Assembly: GCA_902362375.1 (NCBI GenBank)
Contig: CABIVS010000002.1
Coordinates: forward strand, 639,878 to 688,440
Source: Bacteroidaceae bacterium
Lineage (GTDB): Bacteria > Bacteroidota > Bacteroidia > Bacteroidales > Bacteroidaceae
Direction: 5' to 3'
DNA: 48,563 nt
The position numbers and the translations under genes were made by a program. The notes under the pieces were generated by a model that had not been told where the DNA came from, ran no database searches, and worked only from the letters and a program-made list of their open reading frames with translations. Of the stretch, positions 1-8,332 are shown in pieces. Every line of letters begins with the position of its first letter. Position 1 is the first letter of the stretch.

Positions 1-159
1 AAAATAATGGAAAGAAGTTTGGATAAACAAATGTCTTATGAGGAGTTTGCCGTATTTGATTTGCAGAATAGATCACAAACGCGCAGTGCTAAATCAACAG
101 TAGGACCAAGTAAGCCATTCACACGTCCTCACTTTGTAAATAGAATGTTAGATAAGTAA
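1..159 (+). CDS. 3' end of a protein of unknown function (partial)
   Basis: The first frame is open from the first base and ends with TAA at 157-159, giving 52 residues that end FVNRMLDK. A Met codon at 7 could start a 50-residue protein, but no upstream sequence is available, so I read it as the C-terminus of a gene that begins outside the window. The tail is basic and Ser/Thr-rich, with no membrane segment and no recognised motif. It converges with the antiporter gene ending at 193, leaving 33 bp between the two stops. Function not recognised. Confidence 0.5.
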   Translation, partial: KIMERSLDKQMSYEEFAVFDLQNRSQTRSAKSTVGPSKPFTRPHFVNRMLDK

Positions 160-192
160 AGCAGATGTATTCCATTCTGGCTTAGATACCAA

Positions 193-2448
193 TTACGTTA
201 AGTACAGTATTTTTCTAATCTTTTCCCGGTTGCCCACAATCCAAACGAGATCTCCTAATTGGAAAGTTGTGTCTTTATCCAGGGGAATCAGTTCGTCATT
301 TCGTTCAATAGCTACAACAATACTGTCATGCTTCTCTCCTAAATGAGACTGCGCGATGGTCTGATTTAAAAAGCGGAATTCTTCGTCTACCGTGAAAGAG
401 TGGAGAGTTATCTTTTTATCCACTGCATCCATATCTGATGTATTTTTTACATCTTCTATTCTATTTCTGAATTCCTGTAATTGCGTATCTGTACCAACTA
501 CTGTCAATTTATCCTGCGGATAGATGTGTTCAGAGCTTTTCGGTATATATATGTTCAGATCGCCACGAGTGATTGCGACGACATTTACTCCAAAATTTTG
601 CCTGAATGAAAGTTCTCCTAAAGACTTGCCGATGTAATCGGAATAAGGCGATACGAGGATAGATGTCAAATCAAGGTCTTTATCATTGAATTCGCTATTG
701 AAACTTGTTTTTAGCGGGTGCCGTTTTTTAGCTACCTCTTCCCGTCGGTTAAGATTGGCAAGGAATCTTGTTTCCAATCGTGAATATTGCGTGAGGTCTT
801 CCCTAAGAATAAGAATCAATGCTACCACGGCTATGGCAATAATCACACTTATTCCCCAGTTTAGTTTAAAGTAGCTGATGACTACACTAGTGATAAAGAA
901 AAGAGCAACAGATACACGTCCCAGAACCAGGGAAACCAGGCGTCCGTGATTGTAATTCTCGTCTCTCCATAGCTTCAGGAATAATTCCGAAGAGTTGTAT
1001 TTGTTGGAGATGAGCGCCCATAAAAAAGGAGTCATAAGTAGAAGAGTACCCAGACACATCACCAGGTTGATCCATACAGTGACAGGAGCAAACATTTCGC
1101 TGATGGCGGGATAAATGATTTGTATCGACAGCAGCCAAATAGCAGTGAGCAGTACGCTATAGATAACAACTCTCCCAATCATGTTTTTTAGTAATTTCTT
1201 CCAGTCACTATCGTGGTTCATGGTCTTCTTGCCGGAAGCATAACGATCTAATGTCTCCTGTACTTTAGTAGGCAATATTTTGTAAAGCCATTCGGCAAAA
1301 GGATTGGCTAAACGGATAAAGTAAGGAGTCGTGAAAGTGGTGATAACAGATACAGCCACAATGATAGGTGAAATAAACGGATCAAGCACTTTGAGCGAAA
1401 CACCCAGTCCGGCAATGATGAAAGCAAACTCTCCGATTTGTGCCAGGCTGAATCCGGATTTGATGGAAGTATTCAGTGGTTCTCCGGATAAGAGTACGCC
1501 AAACGAAGAGAAAATGGCTTTGCCGATAATGGTAACCAGTGTAATGATGATGACAGGCCAGGCGTATTCTACCAATACAGCCGGATTCACCAGCATACCG
1601 ACCGAAACGAAAAAGATAGCTCCGAAGAGGTCTTTTACCGGTTGTATGATATGTTCGATGTGTTCGGCCTCGATAGTTTCGGCAAGGATAGATCCCATGA
1701 TAAATGCTCCCAGTGCTGTTGAAAACCCTGTATAAGTAGCCAATACTACCATTCCCAGACAAAGACCGAGAGAAACAATCAGAAGAGTCTCGTTATTCAT
1801 CAACTTCTTTGCTTTTTTGAGAAAAGCCGGAATAACGAAGATACCTATGAGAAACCACAGGATTAAAAAGAAAACGACCTTGAGCACACTTATCAGCAAA
1901 TCTTCACCTACAAAGTCCTGACTCACTGCCATTGTGGAAAGAAGCACCATCATTAAGATAGCAATCAGGTCTTCCACTACCAGAGTACCGAATACGATAC
2001 CGGTAAAACGTTGGTTACGCAATTCCAGATCATTGAAGGCTTTGATAATGATTGTAGTGGATGACATAGACAACATTCCTCCCAGGAAAATGGAATTCAT
2101 GGTGCCCCATCCTAATAATTGTCCCACCAAATACCCAATGAGTAACATGCTGATTACTTCGGTGATAGCCGTAATAAAAGCTGTGGAACCTACATTCATG
2201 AGCTTCTTAAAGCTAAACTCCAGTCCGAGTGCAAAGAGCAGGAATATAACACCTATTTCTGCCCATATATTGATATTCTCAATATCTCCCACTGTAGGGA
2301 AAATATTAATATAAGGACCTGCCAGCAATCCGGCAATAATGTAACCTAAGACTAAAGGCTGTTTTAGCCATTTGAACAACAAGGTTATGATACTGGCCGA
2401 TATTAATATCAGCGCAAGGTCGGCAATCAAAGTTGGCAAGTGTGACAT
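193..2448 (-). CDS. KefB-type cation:proton antiporter with two C-terminal RCK_C domains
   Basis: 751 residues. Residues 1-390 form a Na+/H+ exchanger-type (CPA2) membrane domain of about 12 hydrophobic segments, with typical family stretches such as LFALGLEFSFKKL (about 71-83) and VVEDLIAI (about 156-163). Residues 420-560 add further membrane segments. The cytosolic tail after about 590 shows two successive TrkA_C (RCK_C) modules, about 592-665 and 680-750, the second ending in GDLVWIVGNREKI. I see no Rossmann TrkA_N domain. The family exchanges K+ or Na+ for H+ across the inner membrane, and RCK_C modules usually sense a ligand. It lies 51 bp downstream of the phosphate permease gene on the same strand and may share its transcript. 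The transported ion cannot be told from sequence. Confidence 0.9.
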   Translation of the reverse strand: MSHLPTLIADLALILISASIITLLFKWLKQPLVLGYIIAGLLAGPYINIFPTVGDIENINIWAEIGVIFLLFALGLEFSFKKLMNVGSTAFITAITEVISMLLIGYLVGQLLGWGTMNSIFLGGMLSMSSTTIIIKAFNDLELRNQRFTGIVFGTLVVEDLIAILMMVLLSTMAVSQDFVGEDLLISVLKVVFFLILWFLIGIFVIPAFLKKAKKLMNNETLLIVSLGLCLGMVVLATYTGFSTALGAFIMGSILAETIEAEHIEHIIQPVKDLFGAIFFVSVGMLVNPAVLVEYAWPVIIITLVTIIGKAIFSSFGVLLSGEPLNTSIKSGFSLAQIGEFAFIIAGLGVSLKVLDPFISPIIVAVSVITTFTTPYFIRLANPFAEWLYKILPTKVQETLDRYASGKKTMNHDSDWKKLLKNMIGRVVIYSVLLTAIWLLSIQIIYPAISEMFAPVTVWINLVMCLGTLLLMTPFLWALISNKYNSSELFLKLWRDENYNHGRLVSLVLGRVSVALFFITSVVISYFKLNWGISVIIAIAVVALILILREDLTQYSRLETRFLANLNRREEVAKKRHPLKTSFNSEFNDKDLDLTSILVSPYSDYIGKSLGELSFRQNFGVNVVAITRGDLNIYIPKSSEHIYPQDKLTVVGTDTQLQEFRNRIEDVKNTSDMDAVDKKITLHSFTVDEEFRFLNQTIAQSHLGEKHDSIVVAIERNDELIPLDKDTTFQLGDLVWIVGNREKIRKILYLT

Positions 2449-2499
2449 TAGGTGTGGGTTTATTTATTATAACATTCCTGATAGATAATATGTTTCCAT

Positions 2500-3516
2500 C
2501 TATAAAAAGATGGAAACAATATAATAAATAGCTGCAGCTAAGAGTCCACTGACTGGAATTGTAAGAATCCAGGCAGTCATGAGGCTTTTGGTTACTCCCC
2601 AACGAACGGCAGAGAGGCGTTTAGTTGCGCCTACTCCAATAATCGCTCCTGTGATAGTATGTGTGGTACTAACGGGGATTTTCAACATTTCCGTAATGTA
2701 GAGAGTGAAAGCACCTGCTGTTTCGGCAATCACTCCTTCCAGTGGGGTTACTTTGGTAATTTTTGTTCCCATTGTTTTCACTATCTTCCAGCCACCGGAC
2801 ATCGTACCGAGTGAAATTGCTGTGAAGCACGAAAAAGCAACCCAGTCGGGAAGGTCATTGATACTGTTGATGCCCATGCCCAATCCCATTGAATGGCCGG
2901 CTATCATGGCAGCGGCAATAATACCCATTACTTTCTGTGAATCGTTCAAGCCATGTCCGACGCTGAAGAGGGCGGAGGATACGAGTTGTAACCTCTTGAA
3001 CCATTGCTCGGCTGTGTGGGGATGTGCGCGTCGGCAGATGTAGAGGACAAACAGGGTGAAACCGAAAGCAATGACCATTCCGATAAAAGGAGCCAGAAAG
3101 ATAAAGGCTGCAATTTTAAGAATGATGTTAAGCTGAATTGCTTCAAATCCGTTTGCCATAATGGCAGCTCCTGCAAAACCTCCGATAAGGGTGTGTGAGG
3201 AAGAAGACGGAATCCCTTTCCACCAGGTAACCAGGTTCCAAGTGATAGCCGCTATAACTCCTGCTAATATAATGGGCAGGGTGATATATTGCTCTACCAC
3301 AGTCTTGGATACTGTATTGGCGATACCGAATCCACCTATTATATATTTGGCAATGAAAAAGGCTACGAAGTTGAAGAAAGCAGCCCATATTACAGCTTGA
3401 AAGGGAGTAAGCACCCTGGTAGATACGATGGTAGCTATTGAGTTTGCTGCATCGTGAAAGCCGTTGATATAATCGAATATCAGAGCCAGAATGATGATAG
3501 TCACTAATAATTCCAT
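2500..3516 (-). CDS. Low-affinity inorganic phosphate permease, Pit family
   Basis: 338 residues, hydrophobic throughout. It carries the two inverted PHO4 signature regions: GFHDAANSIATIVSTRVL near residues 20-37, and the second copy in the C-terminal half around GHGLNDSQKVMGI and STTHTITGAIIGVG. Family members co-transport metal-phosphate or phosphate with H+ or Na+ through the inner membrane. The gene starts 15 bp after the DUF47 gene ends. The Pit/DUF47 pairing is widespread and the DUF47 protein is taken to modulate the permease. The length is normal for short bacterial Pit proteins. Confidence 0.95.
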   Translation of the reverse strand: MELLVTIIILALIFDYINGFHDAANSIATIVSTRVLTPFQAVIWAAFFNFVAFFIAKYIIGGFGIANTVSKTVVEQYITLPIILAGVIAAITWNLVTWWKGIPSSSSHTLIGGFAGAAIMANGFEAIQLNIILKIAAFIFLAPFIGMVIAFGFTLFVLYICRRAHPHTAEQWFKRLQLVSSALFSVGHGLNDSQKVMGIIAAAMIAGHSMGLGMGINSINDLPDWVAFSCFTAISLGTMSGGWKIVKTMGTKITKVTPLEGVIAETAGAFTLYITEMLKIPVSTTHTITGAIIGVGATKRLSAVRWGVTKSLMTAWILTIPVSGLLAAAIYYIVSIFL

Positions 3517-3531
3517 GTGTTCCGGCTTGCT

Positions 3532-4179
3532 TTATGCGTACTTTACAATCAGGTTTTTGAGAATCTTGCCTACATGCTCTGCGGCATCGGTCGTTTTTTC
3601 CAGTTCATGCATGATCTCCTTTATTTTGATAAGTTCAATGCAATCTTTTTCCTCTTCGAAAAGTTTGGTGATAAAGAATTCGTATACATCATCCGCCTGG
3701 TTCTCGATTTCATGCAGTTTGGAACAATATTCACGGAGAAGAGTCGGTTTCTTACGGAATGTTTCGAGTTCGTCCATGGCTTTGCATATATAGATCGCTT
3801 CCTCCTGAATCAAACGGCTCAACTCTTTGCCATTCTCTGAAATAGGACGGGGATTGTAAATAGAGATTCGTTTGGCACAACTGTTTATTCCGTCAATGAC
3901 GTCATCCATGCAGGAAGCTAAGTCATGAATATCTTCGCGGTCGAAAGGAGTGATAAAGGTAGTACCTAATTCATCAAAAATCAGGTGTGTCAGTCTGTCG
4001 CCTTCCCGTTCTAGGTCTTTGATTTTTTTGTAGTAGTCCGAACGTTCTGTAGGTGAGTCATGTTGCAAGCTTTCTATTAAAACAACTGATGCTTCGCAGA
4101 GCACTTCTGATAGCTGTTTCAGTAAAGGGAAAAATTTGGGCTCCTTTGGAGTAAACCGGCTAAAAAAAGAATTTTTCAT
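3532..4179 (-). CDS. DUF47 (PhoU-like) partner of the phosphate permease
   Basis: 215 residues, almost entirely charged helices and no signal peptide. It contains the PhoU-like features of the DUF47/YkaA family: an E-x-x-x-D-x-x repeat around LEREGDRLTHLIFDEL (about 51-66), then PFDREDIHDLASCMDDVIDGI (about 78-98, acidic metal-binding type). It is the first gene of the pair with the Pit permease, 15 bp apart. The role as a cytosolic regulator of phosphate uptake is inferred from the conserved pairing. About 80 bp separate it from the DedA gene upstream, enough for its own promoter, but I found no convincing TAnnTTTG box there. Confidence 0.93.
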   Translation of the reverse strand: MKNSFFSRFTPKEPKFFPLLKQLSEVLCEASVVLIESLQHDSPTERSDYYKKIKDLEREGDRLTHLIFDELGTTFITPFDREDIHDLASCMDDVIDGINSCAKRISIYNPRPISENGKELSRLIQEEAIYICKAMDELETFRKKPTLLREYCSKLHEIENQADDVYEFFITKLFEEEKDCIELIKIKEIMHELEKTTDAAEHVGKILKNLIVKYA

Positions 4180-4257
4180 AAGTGTAAAAACTTTAAATTG
4201 TTTTTTCTTCTCTATTTATATTAGTAACAAATGAATACAGATTATAGTTTGCTGTTT

Positions 4258-4893
4258 TTAAGATTTTAGTTTGGCACGTACTACCTCTATAATGGCAGGC
4301 AATACAGAGATAAATATGATGGCTACAATCAGTAACTTCAGGTTTTCCTGCACAAACGGAAGGTCGCCGAAGAAATAACCAGCATAACAGAATACGGCAA
4401 CCCAGAGCGCACCACCAACTAAATTATACATCATAAAATAGTAGTAATTCATCTTTCCCATTCCTGCTACGAAAGGTGCAAATGTGCGTACTATCGGGAC
4501 AAATCTGGCTAGAATAATTGTTTTCCCACCATACTTTTTATAGAACTCGTGTGTTTTCTCCAGATAACTTTGTTTGAATATTCTGGAGTTGGGATTATTA
4601 AACAGCTTTCGACCGAAGAAATGTCCTATCATGTAATTGCAGGAATCGCCCAATACGGCAGCGGCAAATAAGATAATGACAAGTATATGCACGCTGATGG
4701 GCATATCGGGTAATGCTGAAATGGCTCCTGCAACGAAGAGTAAAGAATCACCGGGAAGAAAAGGAGTGACCACTAATCCGGTTTCACAGAAGATGATAAA
4801 AAACAAGATGGCGTATGTCCAGGCATGATAATCACGCACAATCATCACCATATATTGATCGATATGAAGTATAAAATCCAATAAAAAGTCCAT
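4258..4893 (-). CDS. DedA-family inner-membrane protein
   Basis: 211 residues with 4-5 hydrophobic segments. DedA signatures are visible: the re-entrant stretch [17 protein letters not shown] (about 42-58), the G-x-x-x-G region ending [17 protein letters not shown], and the second conserved block [20 protein letters not shown] (about 122-141). DedA/SNARE-associated proteins act as lipid (undecaprenyl phosphate or phospholipid) flippases and contribute to membrane homeostasis. This one looks complete, with the conserved acidic and Arg residues present. It lies upstream of the phosphate genes on the same strand but is separated by 78 bp, so co-transcription is uncertain. Confidence 0.93.
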   Translation of the reverse strand: MDFLLDFILHIDQYMVMIVRDYHAWTYAILFFIIFCETGLVVTPFLPGDSLLFVAGAISALPDMPISVHILVIILFAAAVLGDSCNYMIGHFFGRKLFNNPNSRIFKQSYLEKTHEFYKKYGGKTIILARFVPIVRTFAPFVAGMGKMNYYYFMMYNLVGGALWVAVFCYAGYFFGDLPFVQENLKLLIVAIIFISVLPAIIEVVRAKLKS

Positions 4894-4994
4894 TTTATAT
4901 ACTTTGGTTATTATTGTAATGAAAGAATGTTATAGGCTTCCAGACCATAGTGAATTTTCTTTTCACTCAAATGGTGGATGCAAACAGAAAGTGG

Positions 4995-5023
4995 GGCATA
5001 AAAGACTTGAATTGTCCTATGCC
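4995..5023. terminator. Weak hairpin in the gap between the unknown gene and dedA
   Basis: GGCATA at 4995-5000 pairs with TATGCC at 5018-5023, and an inner GAC/GTC pair extends the stem. It lies just past the stop of the small protein gene ending at 5043. On the plus strand it is followed by an A-run rather than a T-run, so termination is only a possibility. Confidence 0.3.
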
Positions 5024-5042
5024 GAAAAAAGATATAAAATGG

Positions 5043-5474
5043 CTAAATGAGTATGTGTCCTAATGAATAGATATGATATCTATCGGAATATTTAAAAAGA
5101 TTGGTATAATATGAAAAACCTGTCCATTGATTTTGAGGAAGTTGAATCTTTAGCGAGCTTAGTATGCGGATAGTGACAGAAGGAATATTGAATCTTAGTA
5201 TTTTTAAGGGAGAGAGGTGGCGGAAGGAAAATGGATTTAAAACGCCGTTATCGTTATTGTAATTTTGCTTTCCGGCGTATTCTTTTGTCTTGACTAGTTT
5301 CTGTTCTTGATCCAGTTGTATAATGCTAGCTTTAGAGGTGTATGAATTGGAATAGGTTTGTATGCCGTTACTACCGGCTTCTAACCGGTATGCCTCTTGT
5401 GCTTCGTCGGAAATCAGATGGAATCCCCAACACAGAAATACGCCTAATAGTATACAAAATATGTACTTCATCAT
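5043..5474 (-). CDS. Small exported protein of unknown function
   Basis: 143 residues beginning MMKYIFCILLGVFLCWGFHL, a hydrophobic N-terminus that reads as a signal peptide or anchor. The rest is polar, with many Asn, Ser and Tyr, and no motif I recognise. The second Met codon (5471) is an equally possible start. A perfect TACCTTTG box on the same strand lies only 9-12 bp before the start codons, so the transcript would have almost no leader. The gene stands alone between dedA and the acetyltransferase gene. It is either a short lineage-specific envelope protein or a decayed remnant; codon use gives no clear answer. Confidence 0.55.
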   Translation of the reverse strand: MMKYIFCILLGVFLCWGFHLISDEAQEAYRLEAGSNGIQTYSNSYTSKASIIQLDQEQKLVKTKEYAGKQNYNNDNGVLNPFSFRHLSPLKILRFNIPSVTIRILSSLKIQLPQNQWTGFSYYTNLFKYSDRYHIYSLGHILI

Positions 5475-5482
5475 AACCGCCG

Positions 5483-5490
5483 CAAAGGTA
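5483..5490 (-). promoter_or_regulatory. -7 box for the small exported protein gene
   Basis: The minus strand reads TACCTTTG, matching the Bacteroidetes -7 consensus TAnnTTTG. A clear TTTG -33 element at the usual spacing is missing. Transcription would begin within a few bases of the ATG. Confidence 0.45.
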
Positions 5491-5558
5491 GAAACTATTT
5501 TTATATGAAATACATATTCACAAGCATAATTAACAATTATATCAGTGATTATCGGGAA

Positions 5559-6005
5559 TTATTCTTTGAAGTTGCTTATCGTAAATTTCATCGGAGTATA
5601 TGTTATCCCATTGGTACATTGTTTCCCGGCAATTTTATCGAAGCCCAGACTTTGATAAAAAGGAATAGCGTATGTGGATGAATTAACTGTCATTTCATTT
5701 ACTGGGCAATGCTTGATTGCAAAATTGAATAATTGTTTGCCGATGCCTTTACGGTGGTGTTCTTTTCCGATGAAGAACAGGGATAGATGCTTCCCTTCAT
5801 TCTTCGTTCCCATAATTCCTACTAGATTTTCATTGTCAAAAGCCCCGTAAATCACTAATTCATTCATAAGTTGCTCACTAAAGATAAAACTTTTGAATGA
5901 ATTCAAACCTTCTTCATCGAAGTCTTCCGCTCCACATTGTATATATACCTCCAATGCTAATGAGGTAGCCCGGTCGTATTCGGTCTTGTCTAATTTGCGT
6001 ATCAT
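5559..6005 (-). CDS. GNAT-family N-acetyltransferase
   Basis: From the chosen start the protein has 148 residues and begins MIRKLDKTEYDRATSLALE, the usual first strand and helix of a GNAT fold. The acetyl-CoA-binding motif A is clear: LFFIGKEHHRKGIGKQLFNFAI, with the Q/R-x-x-G-x-G/A pattern as HRKGIGK. Near the C-terminus NSSTYAIPFYQSLGF is the typical motif B (Tyr donor, YQSLGF). The protein transfers acetyl from acetyl-CoA to an amine; the substrate is unknown. The frame stays open upstream to Met codons at 6023 and 6065, but the extra residues do not belong to the fold, so I prefer 6005. It stands alone, divergent from the gene at 6174. Confidence 0.85.
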   Translation of the reverse strand: MIRKLDKTEYDRATSLALEVYIQCGAEDFDEEGLNSFKSFIFSEQLMNELVIYGAFDNENLVGIMGTKNEGKHLSLFFIGKEHHRKGIGKQLFNFAIKHCPVNEMTVNSSTYAIPFYQSLGFDKIAGKQCTNGITYTPMKFTISNFKE

Positions 6006-6173
6006 GGCGATTGCTTTTATCATTAATTTGCCGGGAAATTTACTATTAATTCCCGGATATAACATTGGAATATGATTTCTTTTTCTTTTTTTTTGTAAAA
6101 GCTGTAGGGTATTTCCAGTCTGAGCGCTCTTATAAATAGAAACGTAATTTATTTACCTTTAAAAAGCATCAGT

Positions 6174-6803
6174 ATGAAGAATGTAGAAAAACACTTGGTT
6201 GGATGGCTGTCAGTTTGTTTGCTGCTTTGTAGCTTTCCTGTGTGGGCGCAAGGAGATGCCGGAGATTATCTGACAATCGTTGGTATGGTGAAAGACAAGC
6301 AAAATAAAAAAGCTCTGGAGAACGTAAATGTATCTGTGCATGGCAGTAATATCGGCACTGTGACGAATGCGGAAGGAGAATTTGCTTTGAAAATCAAAAA
6401 AACAGAAGCGTCGCGCGAACTGGAGATTTCACATATAGGTTATGTAAATAATCATATCTCTCTGGAGAAAGAAACACCCTCTAAGTTGACGGTTTGGCTG
6501 ACACCTCATGCCAACCTGCTGAATGAAGTGGTGGTGTTTGCTGAAAATCCACGTATGATTGTAGAGAAGGCAATCAGTAAGATTCCTCTAAATTATAGTG
6601 ATAAGCGTGATATGCTGACGGGATTTTATCGGGAGACTGTACAGAAAGGGCGTCGGTATATTGGTATATCGGAGGCTGTGATCGATGTGTCCAAAACAGC
6701 CTACACTAATAGAAATACTAATCATGACAAAGTAAGGGTGGTGAAGGGACGTCGCCTGCTTAGCCAGAAAGCGAGTGATATCTTTAGAGCACGCAGTGGA
6801 TAA
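6174..6803 (+). pseudogene. 5' part of a carboxypeptidase-regulatory-domain protein (truncated)
   Basis: 209 residues. Residues 1-25 are a signal peptide (LLLCSFPVWAQ). About 33-115 is a CarboxypepD_reg-like (DUF4480-type) beta-sandwich: GMVKDKQNKKALENVNVSV, then GTVTNAEGEFALKI. It continues with NEVVVFAENPRMIVEKAISKIP and GFYRETVQKGRRYIGISEAV, the usual second domain of a Bacteroidales family that normally runs to about 400 residues. The frame stops soon after RLLSQKASDI, with the unrelated tail FRARSG. The missing C-terminal part is found downstream in the frame ending at 7354. I read this as one gene whose middle was lost and replaced by foreign sequence. Residual expression as a short secreted protein is possible. 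Confidence 0.8.
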
Positions 6804-6821
6804 ATTAAAAAAGCAATCGAA

Positions 6822-6850
6822 TTGAAACAGGGATAGTTTTCTTATATTTG
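6822..6850 (+). promoter_or_regulatory. Promoter carried in with the sigma-factor fragment
   Basis: TATATTTG at 6843-6850 matches the TAnnTTTG -7 box, with TTG at 6822-6824 at about -33 spacing. It lies 15 bp before the ATG at 6866. It probably is the native promoter of the ECF sigma gene whose 5' end is embedded here. Confidence 0.5.
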
Positions 6851-6865
6851 AGGTCAATCATAAAG

Positions 6866-7354
6866 ATGCTGGATGAACTGCTCATACTAAAAAAGATAAA
6901 AGGAGGTGACATGAAAGCGTTTGAGGAACTTTTTCGTCGTTACTATTTTCCTCTTTGCTGTTATGCGGCAGGTATGTTTGTCGAAAGGCGTACGCGTAAC
7001 GTGCGAATGATTCCTCAAAAGGTGGTGTATACTATTTCTTATAAACCGTGGCAAGGGACTTATTACATACACCATATCCGTGGAGATCTTCATTTCAAAG
7101 TGAAACGGGCAAAAATGCTGTTCGGCAGCCGGGATCTTCATATCTGGTTTGAGATGATTACTTGTAAGGTGGATACCGAACAAGTGGTCGTATTTCCCCG
7201 TACAGACAGATTGCCCACCCGTACCATCTTCTCTGACACCAATTTCAAATATGATGAGAACTTCTGGAAGGACTTCAACGTGATCCCATTGGAAGAGGAA
7301 ATCAGTAAACTGATAGAAAAGATCTCTTTGAAGATAGAAGAAATAGGTGATTGA
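6866..7354 (+). pseudogene. Chimera: ECF sigma N-terminus fused to the C-terminus of the carboxypeptidase-regulatory-domain protein
   Basis: From ATG 6866 the first ~40 residues (DELLILKKIKGGDMKAFEEL, then FRRYYFPLCCYAAG) are the region 2.1 start of an ECF sigma-70 factor. After about position 6985 the frame becomes RMIPQKVVYTISYKP, FKVKRAKMLFGSRDLHIWFEM and KYDENFWKDFNVIPLEEEI. That is the typical end of the same secreted family that begins at 6174. The join is in frame, giving a 162-residue open frame. Nothing of sigma regions 2.2-4 remains, so it cannot be a working sigma factor, and the family part lacks its signal peptide. This is a rearrangement product. Whether the hybrid is translated cannot be told. 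Confidence 0.8.
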
Positions 7355-7359
7355 TTTGT

Positions 7360-7390
7360 TTTGTCATTCAATGAGATTACTGTACCTTTG
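7360..7390 (+). promoter_or_regulatory. Strong promoter for the DUF4250 gene
   Basis: TTTG at 7360-7363, a 19-nt spacer, then TACCTTTG at 7383-7390: a near-ideal Bacteroidetes promoter. It lies 25 bp before the ATG at 7416 and overlaps the end of the chimeric frame by nothing more than a few bases. Confidence 0.75.
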
Positions 7391-7415
7391 CATCCGGTTT
7401 AAAAGATTGTATGTT

Positions 7416-7592
7416 ATGGAATTACCAAAAGATCCGATGATGTTGTTCAGCGTCATCAATATGAAGTTACGTGATTGTTATTCTTCACTTGACGAACTTT
7501 GTGAAGATATGAATGTGGACAAGGATGAATTAGTGAATCAGTTGAAAGCCGTGGGCTTTGAATATAGTGTGGAACACAATAAGTTCTGGTAA
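7416..7592 (+). CDS. DUF4250 small cytosolic protein
   Basis: 58 residues starting MELPKDPMMLFSVINMKLRD, which is the characteristic opening of DUF4250 proteins, and ending VGFEYSVEHNKFW. The family is short (about 55-60 residues), so this is full length. The frame is open upstream to 7347, but the extra residues precede the promoter at 7360-7390, so I take the ATG at 7416 as the start. The sequence reads as a small helix-turn-helix-like three-helix fold (SLDELCEDMNVDKDELVNQL). The function of the family is unknown. A hairpin follows at 7629-7670. Confidence 0.85.
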   Translation: MELPKDPMMLFSVINMKLRDCYSSLDELCEDMNVDKDELVNQLKAVGFEYSVEHNKFW

Positions 7593-7628
7593 TCATTTTC
7601 TTGTTTATAACTTATAGATAAACTACTA

Positions 7629-7670
7629 AAAGTGCCTTCATCGCCTTTACAAAGGATATGGAGGCACTTT
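7629..7670. terminator. Terminator hairpin after the DUF4250 gene
   Basis: AAAGTGCCTTCAT (7629-7641) pairs with ATGGAGGCACTTT (7658-7670), 13 pairs including one G-U, around a 16-nt loop. The distal arm ends in TTT followed by CTATAT, so the U-tract is short. Confidence 0.6.
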
Positions 7671-7791
7671 CTATATCTTATGCGCAGCTTCTCTCTTACT
7701 CTTTCTTGTTAATAAAAGCAAAATGCGGATTCCCGTATTTAACTTCCCGGCTCTTCTGCGTTCTAACTAATAAAGCTTAGAAAAAGAATTG

Positions 7792-8331
7792 ATGATAAAC
7801 GAGAATAAAATTCGTGAAGCTTGTGCCTCGAATCGCGAACGGGGATTCAAGATGTTGATGGACTCTTTTCAGGTACCGATATATAATTATATCCGTAGAC
7901 TGGTCGTATCTCATGAAGATGCGGAGGATGTGCTTCAGGAAGTCTTTATCCGGGTGTTCCGGCATATCGATCAGTTTCGCGAAGAAAGTTCACTGTCAAC
8001 CTGGATTTACCGGATTGCCACGAATGAGAGTTTACGCTTGCTGAACGGTCGTAAAGATGAGGGAGTTGTTTCTGCAGAAGATGTTCAGGAAGAGTTGATG
8101 GGCAAGTTGAAGGCTTCCGATTATATTGATTATGAAAATGAGTTGGCAGTGAAGTTTCAGGAAGCCATTCTAAGTTTGCCTGAAAAGCAACGGCTTGTAT
8201 TCAACTTACGTTATTACGATGAACTTGAATATGAAGAGATTGCCCGTGTACTGGATAGTAAAGTGGATACACTAAAGGTGAATTACCACTATGCGAAAGA
8301 GAAGATTAAGGAATATATATTAAACAGATAG
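7792..8331 (+). CDS. ECF RNA polymerase sigma factor
   Basis: 179 residues from the ATG at 7792 (a TTG in frame just before it is less likely). Sigma region 2: YNYIRRLVVSHEDAEDVLQEVFIRVFRHIDQFR (about 32-64), followed by STWIYRIATNESLRLL. Region 4: ILSLPEKQRLVFNLRYYDELEYEEIARVLDSKVDTLKVNYHYAKEKIKEY, the sigma-70 region 4 helix-turn-helix. It directs RNA polymerase to a private set of promoters. The next gene begins 1 bp after its stop and probably encodes its anti-sigma factor. The genes that follow are envelope genes, so an envelope-stress role is a fair inference. Confidence 0.93.
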   Translation: MINENKIREACASNRERGFKMLMDSFQVPIYNYIRRLVVSHEDAEDVLQEVFIRVFRHIDQFREESSLSTWIYRIATNESLRLLNGRKDEGVVSAEDVQEELMGKLKASDYIDYENELAVKFQEAILSLPEKQRLVFNLRYYDELEYEEIARVLDSKVDTLKVNYHYAKEKIKEYILNR

Positions 8332-8332
8332 A

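Noticed and set aside
1331..1735. 134-codon plus-strand frame inside the antiporter gene
   Set aside because: It is antisense to conserved membrane segments of the antiporter and has no domain or start signal of its own.
6866..7354. A functional small ECF sigma factor
   Set aside because: Only the region 2.1 opening is present; no region 2.2-2.4 or region 4 follows and the rest belongs to another family.
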